Shown here: one piece after another, positions 54,580 through 62,939 of the stretch | Numbering within the stretch: position 1 is the stretch's first letter | Layout of the letters: every line of letters begins with the position of its first letter | Position numbers and translations under genes: made by a program | Assembly (NCBI GenBank): GCA_038143435.1 | Contig: JAYQLX010000004.1 | Location: 124,001 to 188,000 of the forward strand | Origin: UBA8337 sp038143435 | GTDB lineage: Bacteria > Pseudomonadota > Alphaproteobacteria > RS24 | Direction of reading: 5' to 3' | Length of the DNA stretch: 64,000 nt | Notes under the pieces: generated by a model | Databases searched by the model: none | What the model saw: the letters and a program-made list of their open reading frames with translations, nothing else | What the model was told of the DNA's origin: nothing

Positions 54580-55191
54580 TTATTCTTCTGACGCGTCGTC
54601 GGCAGAAGCGTCTTCAGCTTCTTCGGCGGCGGGCCGGTGCTTCTTCGTCAGGAGCCTCTTCTTCAGGGGCTTCAGCCTAGGTTCAGCAGCCTTTTTGGCC
54701 TTTTTCGGCTTGTCGTCGCTGTCCTCTTTCGGCGGGGTCAAAATGCTGACCTTGCCACCAAGCTTGGCCACCGCGTCCTGCGCCGCTTGCGACATGCCGG
54801 CCACTTCAAAGTCGAGCTTTTCAGTCAACTCACCTTTGGCCAGAATACGCACGCCGTCAAGTTCGCGTCGAATGACACCCGCTTCAACCAAGCTTCCGGC
54901 AGAAACCGTCGCGCCTTTGGCCAGCCTACCGGCATCAACCGCAACTTGCAGACGACCGAGATTGACCGCATTCAGCTTTTTCGGATTGGGCACGTTAAAA
55001 CCGCGCTTCGGCAAGCGCATGTGAAGCGGCATTTGACCGCCTTCAAAGCCTTTAATAGAAACGCCTGAGCGCGAGGTCTGACCTTTTACGCCACGGCCTG
55101 CCGTTTTGCCTTTGCCCGAAGATGTGCCGCGACCGACGCGCATGCGCGACTTTCGGGCACCGGGATTATCACGAAGTTCATTCAGTTTCAT
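54580..55191 (-). CDS. rplO: 50S ribosomal protein L15 with acidic C-terminal extension
   Basis: The 203-residue frame has a standard L15 core to about residue 160 (MKLNELRDNPGARKSRMRVGRG...; VSAGSLVEAGVI). The rest is a tail not found in E. coli L15. Part of the tail (RLKPLKKRLLTKKHRPAA) is basic as read, but the -1 frame over the same bases gives EAEAPEEEAPDEEAPA. A 1-nt loss near 54676-54681 and a 1-nt gain near 54628-54635 that cancel would make the whole tail acidic, like that of L3. Confidence 0.95.
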   Translation of the reverse strand: MKLNELRDNPGARKSRMRVGRGTSSGKGKTAGRGVKGQTSRSGVSIKGFEGGQMPLHMRLPKRGFNVPNPKKLNAVNLGRLQVAVDAGRLAKGATVSAGSLVEAGVIRRELDGVRILAKGELTEKLDFEVAGMSQAAQDAVAKLGGKVSILTPPKEDSDDKPKKAKKAAEPRLKPLKKRLLTKKHRPAAEEAEDASADDASEE

Positions 55192-55211
55192 AACTCTGTC
55201 TCCTCGTTGAC

Positions 55212-55400
55212 TTAAGCGTCAACGACACGCACCAAATGTGCGACTTTATCAATCATGCCACGCACAGCCGGTGTATCTTCCAGTTCACGACGGCGGCCAC
55301 GCTTATTGAGGCCGAGACCGACCAAAGTTGCGCGTTGGTCTTTCGGGCGACCAATCGGGCTGCCAGTTTGTTCGACAATAATCGTTTTCGCTTTCGCCAT
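55212..55400 (-). CDS. rpmD: 50S ribosomal protein L30
   Basis: The protein has 62 residues: VEQTGSPIGRPKDQRATLVGLGLNKRGRRRELEDTPAVRGMI. It is normal for the family and sits between rpsE and rplO. Confidence 0.97.
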   Translation of the reverse strand: MAKAKTIIVEQTGSPIGRPKDQRATLVGLGLNKRGRRRELEDTPAVRGMIDKVAHLVRVVDA

Positions 55401-55411
55401 GACCGTCTCTC

Positions 55412-55972
55412 CTAGCTGGCGGCTTCGACTTCGACATCGTCTTGTGCTTCATCACGACGACGCGAAATCAAATCACTGACTTTTTTGCCACGACGCGCAG
55501 CAACCGAGCGCGGGCTGCCCTGCTTTTTCAACGCGGCAAAAGTAGCGTGAATCATATTATAGGGGTTGGACGAGCCGACCGATTTGGCCACCACATCTTG
55601 CATACCCAAAACTTCAAACACGGCGCGCATAGGGCCACCGGCAATGATGCCGGTTCCCGGAGGCGCTGCGCGCAGCTCAACCTTACCGGCACCATGACGA
55701 CCGGCAATATCATGATGCAATGTGCGGCCTTCGCGCAGCGGCACACGGATCATATTGCGCTTGGCGCTGTCGGTTGCCTTGCGAATGGCTTCCGGCACTT
55801 CGCGTGCCTTACCATGACCGAAGCCAACACGACCGCGCTGGTCACCAATTACCACCAAAGCGGCGAAGCCGAAGCGACGACCACCTTTAACAACTTTGGC
55901 GACGCGGTTAATGTGCACCAGACGATCGACGAATTCGCTATCGCGCTCTTCTCGATTTTCGTTTCTTGCCAC
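55412..55972 (-). CDS. rpsE: 30S ribosomal protein S5
   Basis: The protein has 186 residues. It shows INRVAKVVKGGRRFGFAALVVIGDQRGRVGFGHGKAREVPEAI and the SSNPYNMIHATFAAL helix. It contributes to mRNA entry and decoding fidelity. It has a short acidic C-terminus (DEAQDDVEVEAAS). Confidence 0.98.
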   Translation of the reverse strand: MARNENREERDSEFVDRLVHINRVAKVVKGGRRFGFAALVVIGDQRGRVGFGHGKAREVPEAIRKATDSAKRNMIRVPLREGRTLHHDIAGRHGAGKVELRAAPPGTGIIAGGPMRAVFEVLGMQDVVAKSVGSSNPYNMIHATFAALKKQGSPRSVAARRGKKVSDLISRRRDEAQDDVEVEAAS

Positions 55973-55993
55973 GCTCTTTCTCCTCTCGTCCGG

Positions 55994-56350
55994 TTAGAAG
56001 CTCAAACCGGCTTCGCGGGCAGCCTCGGCCAAAGCCTTGACGCGCCCGTGATAAATATAGCCGCCACGGTCGAAAATAACGTTTTCGACACCGGCCTTTT
56101 TGGCCTTTTCAGCGATTTGTTTGCCAACAACACCGGCAGCTTCAACATTGCCGCCCGTCTTGCCGGAAAACTCTTTGTCTTTGGTCGAAGCGGCAGCCAA
56201 TGTGCGGCCTGCTTCGTCATCAATGATTTGCGCGTAAATATGTTTTGCCGAACGGTAAACAGATAGACGCGGCCGACCATTGGCCACTTTACGAAGCTGG
56301 CGGCGAACCCGCTGCTTGCGACGTGTATCAGTTGAAAGCTTTGCACCCAT
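55994..56350 (-). CDS. rplR: 50S ribosomal protein L18
   Basis: The protein has 118 residues from ATG 56350 (GAGG upstream). It shows RRKQRVRRQLRKVANGRPRLSVYRSAKHIYAQIIDD and the C-terminal DRGGYIYHGRVKALAEAAREAGL. It binds 5S rRNA. Confidence 0.97.
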   Translation of the reverse strand: MGAKLSTDTRRKQRVRRQLRKVANGRPRLSVYRSAKHIYAQIIDDEAGRTLAAASTKDKEFSGKTGGNVEAAGVVGKQIAEKAKKAGVENVIFDRGGYIYHGRVKALAEAAREAGLSF

Positions 56351-56359
56351 GACCAACCT

Positions 56360-56893
56360 CTATTTCTTCTTGCCTTCTTTGCGGAAGACATATTCGCCCT
56401 CATAACGCACGCCTTTGCCCTTATACGGCTCCGGCGGACGGTAGCTGCGAATTTCCGATGCCACTTGACCGACTTTTTGTTTGTCGATGCCTGACACAAT
56501 AATTTCAGTTTGCGACGGGCAATCCACGGTAATGCCTTCCGGCACGGCGAAATCGACATCATGGCTGAAGCCAAGCGACAATTTCAGCGTCTTGCCCTGC
56601 ATTTGAGCGCGATAACCGACGCCTTGCAGTTCCAACTTGCGCGAGAAACCTTCCGACACGCCGGTGACGATATTTTCCACCATTGACCGGCTCAAGCCCC
56701 AAAAGCTGCGCGCCGTTTGTGTTTTGTCAATCGGGGTCACCGTCACGCCTTCATCGCCTTGCGCCACTGTCACATAGTCGGACAGGGTTACGGCAAGTTC
56801 GCCCTTCGGGCCTTTGGCGGCAACATTTTGGCCGCTGAGATTAACCTCAACCCCTTGCGGCACTTGAACCGGTTTTTTGCCAATACGAGACAT
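56360..56893 (-). CDS. rplF: 50S ribosomal protein L6
   Basis: The protein has 177 residues: MSRIGKKPVQVPQGVEVNLSGQ and the C-terminal EIRSYRPPEPYKGKGVRYEGEYVFRKEGKKK. It is complete. Confidence 0.98.
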   Translation of the reverse strand: MSRIGKKPVQVPQGVEVNLSGQNVAAKGPKGELAVTLSDYVTVAQGDEGVTVTPIDKTQTARSFWGLSRSMVENIVTGVSEGFSRKLELQGVGYRAQMQGKTLKLSLGFSHDVDFAVPEGITVDCPSQTEIIVSGIDKQKVGQVASEIRSYRPPEPYKGKGVRYEGEYVFRKEGKKK

Positions 56894-56916
56894 ATCTTAT
56901 CCTTTCCGCAGCGCGC

Positions 56917-57309
56917 CTAGAAGACGCGGCACAGAATCTCCCCACCAACATTGTTTTCACGAGCCGCATTATCCGACATCACACCTTTCGGCGTTGAGAT
57001 GATAGAAATGCCCAAACCATTGCGGACAACCGGCATGGTTTTGACCGAGGAATAAACGCGACGGCCCGGTTTGGACACGCGCTGGATTTCCCGAATGACA
57101 GGCTCGCCTTCGTAATATTTCAGTTCAATTTTCAACTCACCCGCGCCATTGTCGGTTTCAGCTTCCGAATAACCGCGAATGTAGCCTTCTTCCTGCAACA
57201 CATCGAGCACCCAGCGGCGCAGTTTTGATGCAGGGCTGACCACTGAGGTCTTGCCACGCATTTGTGCGTTACGGATACGGGTCAGCATATCGCCGAGAGG
57301 ATCGTTCAT
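56917..57309 (-). CDS. rpsH: 30S ribosomal protein S8
   Basis: The protein has 130 residues: MNDPLGDMLTRIRNAQMRGK and the C-terminal GLGISIISTPKGVMSDNAARENNVGGEILCRVF. In E. coli it is the spc-operon repressor; no obvious site was identified here. Confidence 0.98.
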   Translation of the reverse strand: MNDPLGDMLTRIRNAQMRGKTSVVSPASKLRRWVLDVLQEEGYIRGYSEAETDNGAGELKIELKYYEGEPVIREIQRVSKPGRRVYSSVKTMPVVRNGLGISIISTPKGVMSDNAARENNVGGEILCRVF

Positions 57310-57321
57310 AATCTTTCCCTC

Positions 57322-57627
57322 CTACCAGCTAGACTTGACCATGCCCGGAACCAGCCCTTTTGAGGACAGTTCACGCAATGCGATGCGGGACATGTTGAGT
57401 TTACGATAATAGCCTCGCGGACGACCGGTGACGCCGCAACGGTTGCGGACGCGGGTCGGTGCCGAATTACGCGGCAGTTTGGCCAGCTTCATGCGCGCCT
57501 TAAAGCGCTCTTCGTTCGACAGCGACTCATCTTTGGCAATCGCCATCAGAGCAGCGCGCTTGGCAGCATATTTTTGCACCAGACGCTTGCGCTTATCGTT
57601 ACGTTCTACAGCAGATTTCTTCGCCAT
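57322..57627 (-). CDS. rpsN: 30S ribosomal protein S14 (long, zinc-free form)
   Basis: The protein has 101 residues. It has only one Cys (RVRNRCGVTGRPRGYYRK), so the zinc knuckle of short S14 is absent and the long insert is present. It is complete. Confidence 0.98.
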   Translation of the reverse strand: MAKKSAVERNDKRKRLVQKYAAKRAALMAIAKDESLSNEERFKARMKLAKLPRNSAPTRVRNRCGVTGRPRGYYRKLNMSRIALRELSSKGLVPGMVKSSW

Positions 57628-57644
57628 ATCTCTCTCCTCCGCCC

Positions 57645-58202
57645 TTAATCGTTGAACGGAAAGTTAAAGGCGCGCAGCAATTCACGAGCCTGATCATCAT
57701 CATTGGTGGTGGTGCAGACAATAATGTCCATGCCCCAAATCGTATCCACTTTGTCGTAATTGATTTCCGGGAATACGATGTGCTCTTTCAGGCCCATAGC
57801 GAAATTGCCATTGCCGTCAAAGCTTTTTGCATTGAGACCACGAAAGTCACGCACGCGCGGCAAAGCCACAGTGACGAGACGGTCAATAAATTCATACATG
57901 CGGGCACCGCGCAGGGTCACTTTCACACCAAGCGGCATATCTTCGCGCACCTTAAAAGTGGCGATGGAATTGCGGGCGCGTGTAATGACCGGCTTTTGAC
58001 CGGCAATCGCTTGCAAATCTTCAAATGCCGAATTGATTTTCTTGGTGTCTTGCGTGGTTTCGCCAACACCCATATTCAATACGACTTTTTCAAGCGCCGG
58101 AACCTGCATCGGGTTCTTCAGCTCGAATTTCTCAATCAGGGCGCCGCGAATGGAATCCTGATATTGCGTTTTCAGACGCGGGATATAAGACGTATCAGCC
58201 AT
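57645..58202 (-). CDS. rplE: 50S ribosomal protein L5
   Basis: The protein has 185 residues: KVVLNMGVGETTQDTKKI, KPVITRARNSIATFKVREDMPLGVKVTLRG and GLNAKSFDGNGNFAMGLKEHIVFPEI. It binds 5S rRNA and contacts tRNA. Its start overlaps rplX by 8 nt. Confidence 0.98.
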   Translation of the reverse strand: MADTSYIPRLKTQYQDSIRGALIEKFELKNPMQVPALEKVVLNMGVGETTQDTKKINSAFEDLQAIAGQKPVITRARNSIATFKVREDMPLGVKVTLRGARMYEFIDRLVTVALPRVRDFRGLNAKSFDGNGNFAMGLKEHIVFPEINYDKVDTIWGMDIIVCTTTNDDDQARELLRAFNFPFND

Positions 58203-58527
58203 CGATTACTTCTCCCGAACGTTTGGCGACGCGCACTTTCGAGCCGTCATCATTAATCTTGAAGCCAACGCGGCTGGGCTTACCGTCTTTCGGGTCAGCC
58301 ACGGCCAGATTGGAAATGTGAATTTTGCCTTCGCGATTGATAATGCCGCCTTCGCTTTGTGCGGTCTGCTTCTGGTGACGCTTCACCATATTCACACCCT
58401 GCACCAATGCACGAGGCGCTGGTTTGTCATTTGGGAAAACAGCCAGCACTTCGCCGCTCTTGCCCTTATCGCGACCGGTGGTAACAACCACTTTATCGCC
58501 CTTTTTGATTTTCAACTTCACGGCCAT
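58195..58527 (-). CDS. rplX: 50S ribosomal protein L24
   Basis: The protein has 110 residues. The KOW motif is KIKKGDKVVVTTGRDKGKSGEVLAVFP. It initiates 50S assembly. It overlaps rplE at its 3' end and rplN by 1 nt at its start. Confidence 0.97.
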   Translation of the reverse strand: MAVKLKIKKGDKVVVTTGRDKGKSGEVLAVFPNDKPAPRALVQGVNMVKRHQKQTAQSEGGIINREGKIHISNLAVADPKDGKPSRVGFKINDDGSKVRVAKRSGEVIDG

Positions 58528-58895
58528 TACAACACCTCCGGTGCCAGCGACACGATTTTCATGTGATTGCTGCTGCGCAACTCACGCGTCACCGGGCCAA
58601 AAATACGGGTGCCGATAGGCTCGCCCGACTGATTGACCAGAACCGCGGCATTGCGGTCAAAGCGGATTATGCTGCCATCTTGACGACGAATTTCCTTCGC
58701 CGTGCGCACGATAACGGCGCGCATTACATCGCCTTTCTTAACGCGTCCACGCGGAATTGCTTCTTTCACGGAGACAACAATCGTGTCACCGACAGAAGCG
58801 GTTTTCCGCTTGGAACCGCCAAGAACCTTGATGCACTGCACCCGGCGTGCGCCGCTATTATCGGCAACATCCAGATTGGTTTGCATCTGAATCAT
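58527..58895 (-). CDS. rplN: 50S ribosomal protein L14
   Basis: The protein has 122 residues: MIQMQTNLDVADNSGARRVQCIKVLGGSKRK and FGPVTRELRSSNHMKIVSLAPEVL. It is complete and standard. Confidence 0.98.
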   Translation of the reverse strand: MIQMQTNLDVADNSGARRVQCIKVLGGSKRKTASVGDTIVVSVKEAIPRGRVKKGDVMRAVIVRTAKEIRRQDGSIIRFDRNAAVLVNQSGEPIGTRIFGPVTRELRSSNHMKIVSLAPEVL

Positions 58896-58906
58896 AATAA
58901 GACCCC

Positions 58907-59146
58907 TTACTCAGCAGCGCCGGAAATGACTTCCCAGCTCTTCAATTTAGAAATCGGGCGGCACTCACGGATTTCCACCATGTCGCCGACTTTCACTTCA
59001 TTGCTCGCATCATGCGCGTGATAGCGCTTTGATTTACGAACCGTTTTCTTCATCACCGGATCGGTGAAACGGCGTTCAACGGACACGACGACGGTTTTGT
59101 CGCCCTTATCGCTGACCACTGTGCCTTGCAGAATTCGTTTTGGCAT
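58907..59146 (-). CDS. rpsQ: 30S ribosomal protein S17
   Basis: The protein has 79 residues: MPKRILQGTVVSDKGDKTVVVSVERRF and VGDMVEIRECRPISKLKSWEV. It is standard. Confidence 0.97.
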   Translation of the reverse strand: MPKRILQGTVVSDKGDKTVVVSVERRFTDPVMKKTVRKSKRYHAHDASNEVKVGDMVEIRECRPISKLKSWEVISGAAE

Positions 59147-59166
59147 TTTCCTACCTCGTCCGACTA

Positions 59167-59352
59167 CTAATTGGCCGCGCTTTGCGCTGTTTTCAAACGC
59201 GCAATGGTGCGACGCACTTCCCGCATACGGGCGGTATTTTCAAGCTGGCCCGAAGCCTGCTGGAAGCGCAGATTAAGTTGCTCTTTTTTCAGCTTCAAAA
59301 GCTCATCATCGAGCTGATCAACTGTCATATCTTTGATTTCAGACATTTTCAT
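59167..59352 (-). CDS. rpmC: 50S ribosomal protein L29
   Basis: The protein has 61 residues: a helical hairpin with LKKEQLNLRFQQASGQLENTARMREVRRTIARLKT. It sits near the peptide exit and is a trigger-factor contact. It is standard. Confidence 0.97.
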   Translation of the reverse strand: MKMSEIKDMTVDQLDDELLKLKKEQLNLRFQQASGQLENTARMREVRRTIARLKTAQSAAN

Positions 59353-59360
59353 CGTGACAC

Positions 59361-59780
59361 CTATTGCCCTTCACCGGGACGCGAGACAATGCGCGTATTG
59401 ACCGGCAATTTGGCTGCCGCCAGTTTCAAAGCTTCATGCGCAACGTCTGACGGAACGCCATCAACTTCAAACATGATGCGACCCGGCTTGACGCGGCACG
59501 CCCAATATTCAGGTGAACCCTTACCCTTACCCATACGCACTTCGGTCGGCTTTTTTGAGACCGGCACATCAGGGAACACACGGATCCACACACGACCGGC
59601 ACGCTTCATGTGACGGGTGATGACACGACGGGCAGCCTCAATTTGGCGCGCCGTAATACGCTCCGGCGAGGTCGCTTTCAGGCCGTAAGAGCCGAAAGTC
59701 AGCGATGTGCCGCCTTTGGCATTGCCGCGAATACGACCCTTATGAGCCTTGCGGAATTTAGTTCGTTTCGGTTGCAACAT
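59361..59780 (-). CDS. rplP: 50S ribosomal protein L16
   Basis: The protein has 139 residues: MLQPKRTKFRKAHKGRIRG and RVWIRVFPDVPVSKKPTEVRMGKGKGSPEYW. It is standard, with the Arg that is hydroxylated in E. coli (Arg81 region) present. Confidence 0.98.
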   Translation of the reverse strand: MLQPKRTKFRKAHKGRIRGNAKGGTSLTFGSYGLKATSPERITARQIEAARRVITRHMKRAGRVWIRVFPDVPVSKKPTEVRMGKGKGSPEYWACRVKPGRIMFEVDGVPSDVAHEALKLAAAKLPVNTRIVSRPGEGQ

Positions 59781-59783
59781 GGT

Positions 59784-60500
59784 CTAGTTCTCCGCTCCCG
59801 CTGCGCCTTGTGGGCGTTGCGGGCGATTGCTGTCGCCCTGCTCATCACGACGATCGCGCGCCATCGGGTCATGCTCCATAATCTCGCCTTTGAAGATCCA
59901 GATTTTGACACCGCAAATTCCATAAGCGGTCATGGCCTCGGCCACGCCATAATCAATATCGGCGCGCAGCGTATGCAGCGGCACACGGCCCTCGCGATAC
60001 CATTCGGTACGGGCAATTTCAGCACCGCCGAGACGGCCACCGCAATTGATACGAATGCCCAAAGCACCCAAGCGCATGGCCGATTGCACGGCGCGCTTCA
60101 TGGCGCGGCGGAAACCGACACGACGCTCAAGCTGTTGCGCGACGCTTTCGGCAACCAGTTGCGCATCAATCTCAGGCTTACGCACTTCAACAATGTTCAG
60201 CACAACTTCGCTATCGGTCATTTTGCCGATGCGCTGCTTCAGCTTCTCAATGTCAGCGCCTTTTTTACCGATAATGACACCGGGGCGGGCCGAGTGAATG
60301 GTGACGCGGCATTTTTTATGCGGGCGCTCAATCACCACGCGCGAAATACCGGCTTGACGCAGGTCTTTGAACAGCATGGTGCGGATTTTCAAATCTTCAT
60401 GCAGCAGATTGGCGTATTCGCCCTTATCTGCATACCAGCGCGACTCCCAAGTGCGGTTGACGCCGAGGCGCATGCCAATCGGATTAACCTTCTGTCCCAT
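59784..60500 (-). CDS. rpsC: 30S ribosomal protein S3
   Basis: The protein has 238 residues. The KH domain (RPGVIIGKKGADIEKLKQRI) and the C-terminal S3 domain (GGRLGGAEIARTEWYREGRVPLHTLRADIDYG) are complete. A polar Arg/Asp-rich tail ends the protein. Confidence 0.98.
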   Translation of the reverse strand: MGQKVNPIGMRLGVNRTWESRWYADKGEYANLLHEDLKIRTMLFKDLRQAGISRVVIERPHKKCRVTIHSARPGVIIGKKGADIEKLKQRIGKMTDSEVVLNIVEVRKPEIDAQLVAESVAQQLERRVGFRRAMKRAVQSAMRLGALGIRINCGGRLGGAEIARTEWYREGRVPLHTLRADIDYGVAEAMTAYGICGVKIWIFKGEIMEHDPMARDRRDEQGDSNRPQRPQGAAGAEN

Positions 60501-60880
60501 TACGCTTTCTCCTCGACTTCACGCACCACAATGGTGAGCTGGCTGAAAGGCTTCAAAATGCGCGCAGCGCGGCCCTTTGCACGGGCGCGGAAACGCTTCA
60601 TAACCAAATTTTTGCCGACATAGGCTTCTGAGACGATGAGGCTGTCAACGTCCAGATTGTGATTGTTCTCGGCATTGGCGATGGCGCTTTGAAGCACTTT
60701 TTTGACGTCACCTGCAACGCGACGACGCGAAAAGGTCAAATCATTAAGTGCCTGCTCGGCTTTCTTGCCGCGAATAAGTTGTGCGACAAGATTGAGCTTT
60801 TGCGGGCTGGTGCGGATCATGCGACCGACCGCTTTGGCTTCATTTTCCGGCAATTGCCGCTGTAGCGATGCTTTGCCCAT
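60500..60880 (-). CDS. rplV: 50S ribosomal protein L22
   Basis: The protein has 126 residues: IRTSPQKLNLVAQLIRGKKAEQALNDLTFSRRR and the exit-tunnel loop RARAKGRAARILKPFSQLTI. It is standard. Confidence 0.98.
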   Translation of the reverse strand: MGKASLQRQLPENEAKAVGRMIRTSPQKLNLVAQLIRGKKAEQALNDLTFSRRRVAGDVKKVLQSAIANAENNHNLDVDSLIVSEAYVGKNLVMKRFRARAKGRAARILKPFSQLTIVVREVEEKA

Positions 60881-60882
60881 GA

Positions 60883-61164
60883 TTAACCTCTTTTCGCCTT
60901 CTTATCGGCTGCGTGACCGTAATAGGTGCGGGTCGGCGCGAACTCGCCAAACTTATGCCCGACCATATCTTCGGTCACGGAAACCGGAATATGCTTTTGC
61001 CCGTTATGAACACCAAAAGTCAGACCGACAAATTGCGGCAGGATCGTCGAACGACGGCTCCAGATTTTAATGACTTCATTGGTGCGTCCGCTTTCGCGCA
61101 CGGCTTCTGCCTTTTTCAGCAAATAACCGTCAACAAACGGACCTTTCCAGACTGAACGTGTCAT
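60883..61164 (-). CDS. rpsS: 30S ribosomal protein S19
   Basis: The protein has 93 residues: MTRSVWKGPFVDGYLLKKAE and HKFGEFAPTRTYYGHAADKKAKRG. It is standard. Confidence 0.98.
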   Translation of the reverse strand: MTRSVWKGPFVDGYLLKKAEAVRESGRTNEVIKIWSRRSTILPQFVGLTFGVHNGQKHIPVSVTEDMVGHKFGEFAPTRTYYGHAADKKAKRG

Positions 61165-61177
61165 CTTACCAACACTC

Positions 61178-62015
61178 CTAACGTTTCTTCTTCAGATGGC
61201 GGCTGCGAAGAATATATTTGTCCGTCGCCTTGTTTGACCGCGTGCGGCGGCCTTTGGTCGGCTTGCCCCACGGCGTCACCGGATGGCGACCGCCTGAGGT
61301 TTTGCCTTCACCGCCACCATGCGGGTGATCGACCGGGTTCATCGCCACACCACGCACGGATGGGCGTTTACCCAACCAGCGGCTGCGACCGGCTTTCGCC
61401 AATTTAATGTTTGATTGGTCGGGGTTTGATACCGCACCAATGGTGGCCATGCATGTGCCCAAAACCAAGCGTTGCTCGCCGGATGTCAGGCGAATAATCG
61501 CATAACCGGCATCACGACCGACAAGCTGAGCAAATGTACCTGCCGAACGGGCGATTTGCGCACCCTTGCCCGGCTTCAACTCAATATTGTGAATGATTGT
61601 GCCAATCGGAATTGACTTCAGCGGCATGGCATTGCCCGGCTTCACGTCGACGCTTTCACCGGCAATCACTTTGTCACCGGCAGCCAAACGCTGCGGTGCG
61701 ATAATGTAAGCCTGCTCACCATCCGTATAGGTAATCAGCGCAATAAAGGCCGAACGATTGGGATCATATTCAAGACGCTCAACCGTCGCTTCCATATCGA
61801 ATTTTTGACGTTTGAAATCAATGATACGATAGCTGCGTTTGTGACCACCACCACGGCGACGCGCAGTAATACGACCGGCATTGTTACGGCCACCTGATCT
61901 TGTTCAGACCTTCGGTCAGCTTTTTGACCGGCTTGCCGCTATACAGCGCCGAACGGTCAACCTGAACCAGGCCGCGCTGGCCCGGGGTGGTCGGTTTATA
62001 TGTCTTAAGTGCCAT
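61178..62015 (-). CDS. rplB: 50S ribosomal protein L2, frame broken
   Basis: The corrected length is 278 residues, as expected for this peptidyl-transferase-associated protein. ATG 62015 begins MALKTYKPTTPGQRGLVQV. The frame breaks near 61897, where an extra A on the plus strand (minus AAGATCAGG for AAGACAGG) interrupts the conserved LNKTGGRNNAGRITARRRGGGHK block. The second frame runs from there to the C-terminal GVAMNPVDHPHGGGEGK...KYILRSRHLKKKR. L2 is essential, so this must be a sequence error (or an undescribed recoding). Confidence 0.97.
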
Positions 62016-62028
62016 TCTACCTTACCCC

Positions 62029-62322
62029 TTACAGACCCGTCGTCACATCAATGCTGTGACCGTCTTCGAGCGTTACGATGGCTTTCTTTTCATCGTTTTG
62101 CTTGCCGGCAACCCCGCGGAAACGCTTGGTTTTACCCTTGCGCACTAGCGTGTTGACGGCTTTCACTTTGACATCAAACAAAGCTTCAACAGCCTCTTTG
62201 ATAATCGTCTTATTGGCATCCGGCGCCACTTTGAAAACAACTTGATTGTTTTCAGAGGCAATCGTCGATTTCTCGGTAATCACCGGCTTGCGGATGACGT
62301 CGTAATAGGCTTCGCGGCTCAT
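62029..62322 (-). CDS. rplW: 50S ribosomal protein L23
   Basis: The protein has 97 residues: YDVIRKPVITEKSTIASENNQVVFKVAPDANKTIIKEAVEALF and GKTKRFRGVAGKQNDEKKAIV. It lies at the exit tunnel and docks SRP and trigger factor. It overlaps rplD by 4 nt. Confidence 0.98.
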   Translation of the reverse strand: MSREAYYDVIRKPVITEKSTIASENNQVVFKVAPDANKTIIKEAVEALFDVKVKAVNTLVRKGKTKRFRGVAGKQNDEKKAIVTLEDGHSIDVTTGL

Positions 62323-62939
62323 TTGAAACGCTCCTTCAGGCTATCAAGAGCCGCTTTGGTCAAAACCAATTTATCACGGCGCAAAATGTCATAGACGTTA
62401 ATGCCTTGCGCGGGCAGCACATCAATATGGGCGATGTTGCGCGCGGCGCGGGCGAAATTACCGTCCACTTCCGCACCATCAATCACCAGCGCATTATCAA
62501 TGCCCAGCTTTGTCAGCTGCTTTTTCAAACCCGCCGTTTTGCCGTCTTTCGACTTGGCATCGGCCAGCACCACCAATGACTCATCGGCTTGCTTGCTCGA
62601 CAGTGCCATTTTCAGCGCCAAAGCGCGCACTTTCTTCGGCAGGTCAATGGCATGGCTGCGAACAACAGGCCCGTGCGCCTTACCGCCACCGATAAAGATA
62701 TTTGACTTGCGGTTACCGTGACGCGCTCCGCCACCGCCTTTTTGACGACCGAATTTCTTGGTCGTGCCGGTAATTTCACCGCGCGGCTTGGTTTTATGCG
62801 TGCCGGCTTGGCGTTTGGCGAGTTGGTAATTGACCATGCGCTGCAAAATATCAGCGCGCGGCTCGACACCGAATACGGCTTTGTCGAGCGTTACCTCGCC
62901 ATCGGCCTTCGCATCAAGCGTTTTAACTTGCGCTTTCAT
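62319..62939 (-). CDS. rplD: 50S ribosomal protein L4
   Basis: The protein has 206 residues, with the tunnel loop RGEITGTTKKFGRQKGGGGARHGNRKSNIFIGGGKAHGP. In E. coli L4 autoregulates the S10 operon. The start overlaps the rplC stop by 1 nt (TAATG). Confidence 0.98.
   Translation of the reverse strand: MKAQVKTLDAKADGEVTLDKAVFGVEPRADILQRMVNYQLAKRQAGTHKTKPRGEITGTTKKFGRQKGGGGARHGNRKSNIFIGGGKAHGPVVRSHAIDLPKKVRALALKMALSSKQADESLVVLADAKSKDGKTAGLKKQLTKLGIDNALVIDGAEVDGNFARAARNIAHIDVLPAQGINVYDILRRDKLVLTKAALDSLKERFK

Noticed and set aside
58195..58202. 8-nt overlap of rplE and rplX as a possible error
   Set aside because: Short overlaps are common in this operon and both proteins have normal ends.
61880..61910. 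Programmed ribosomal frameshifting in rplB
   Set aside because: No slippery heptamer or stimulatory structure is visible, and no L2 gene is known to use recoding; a single base error suffices.
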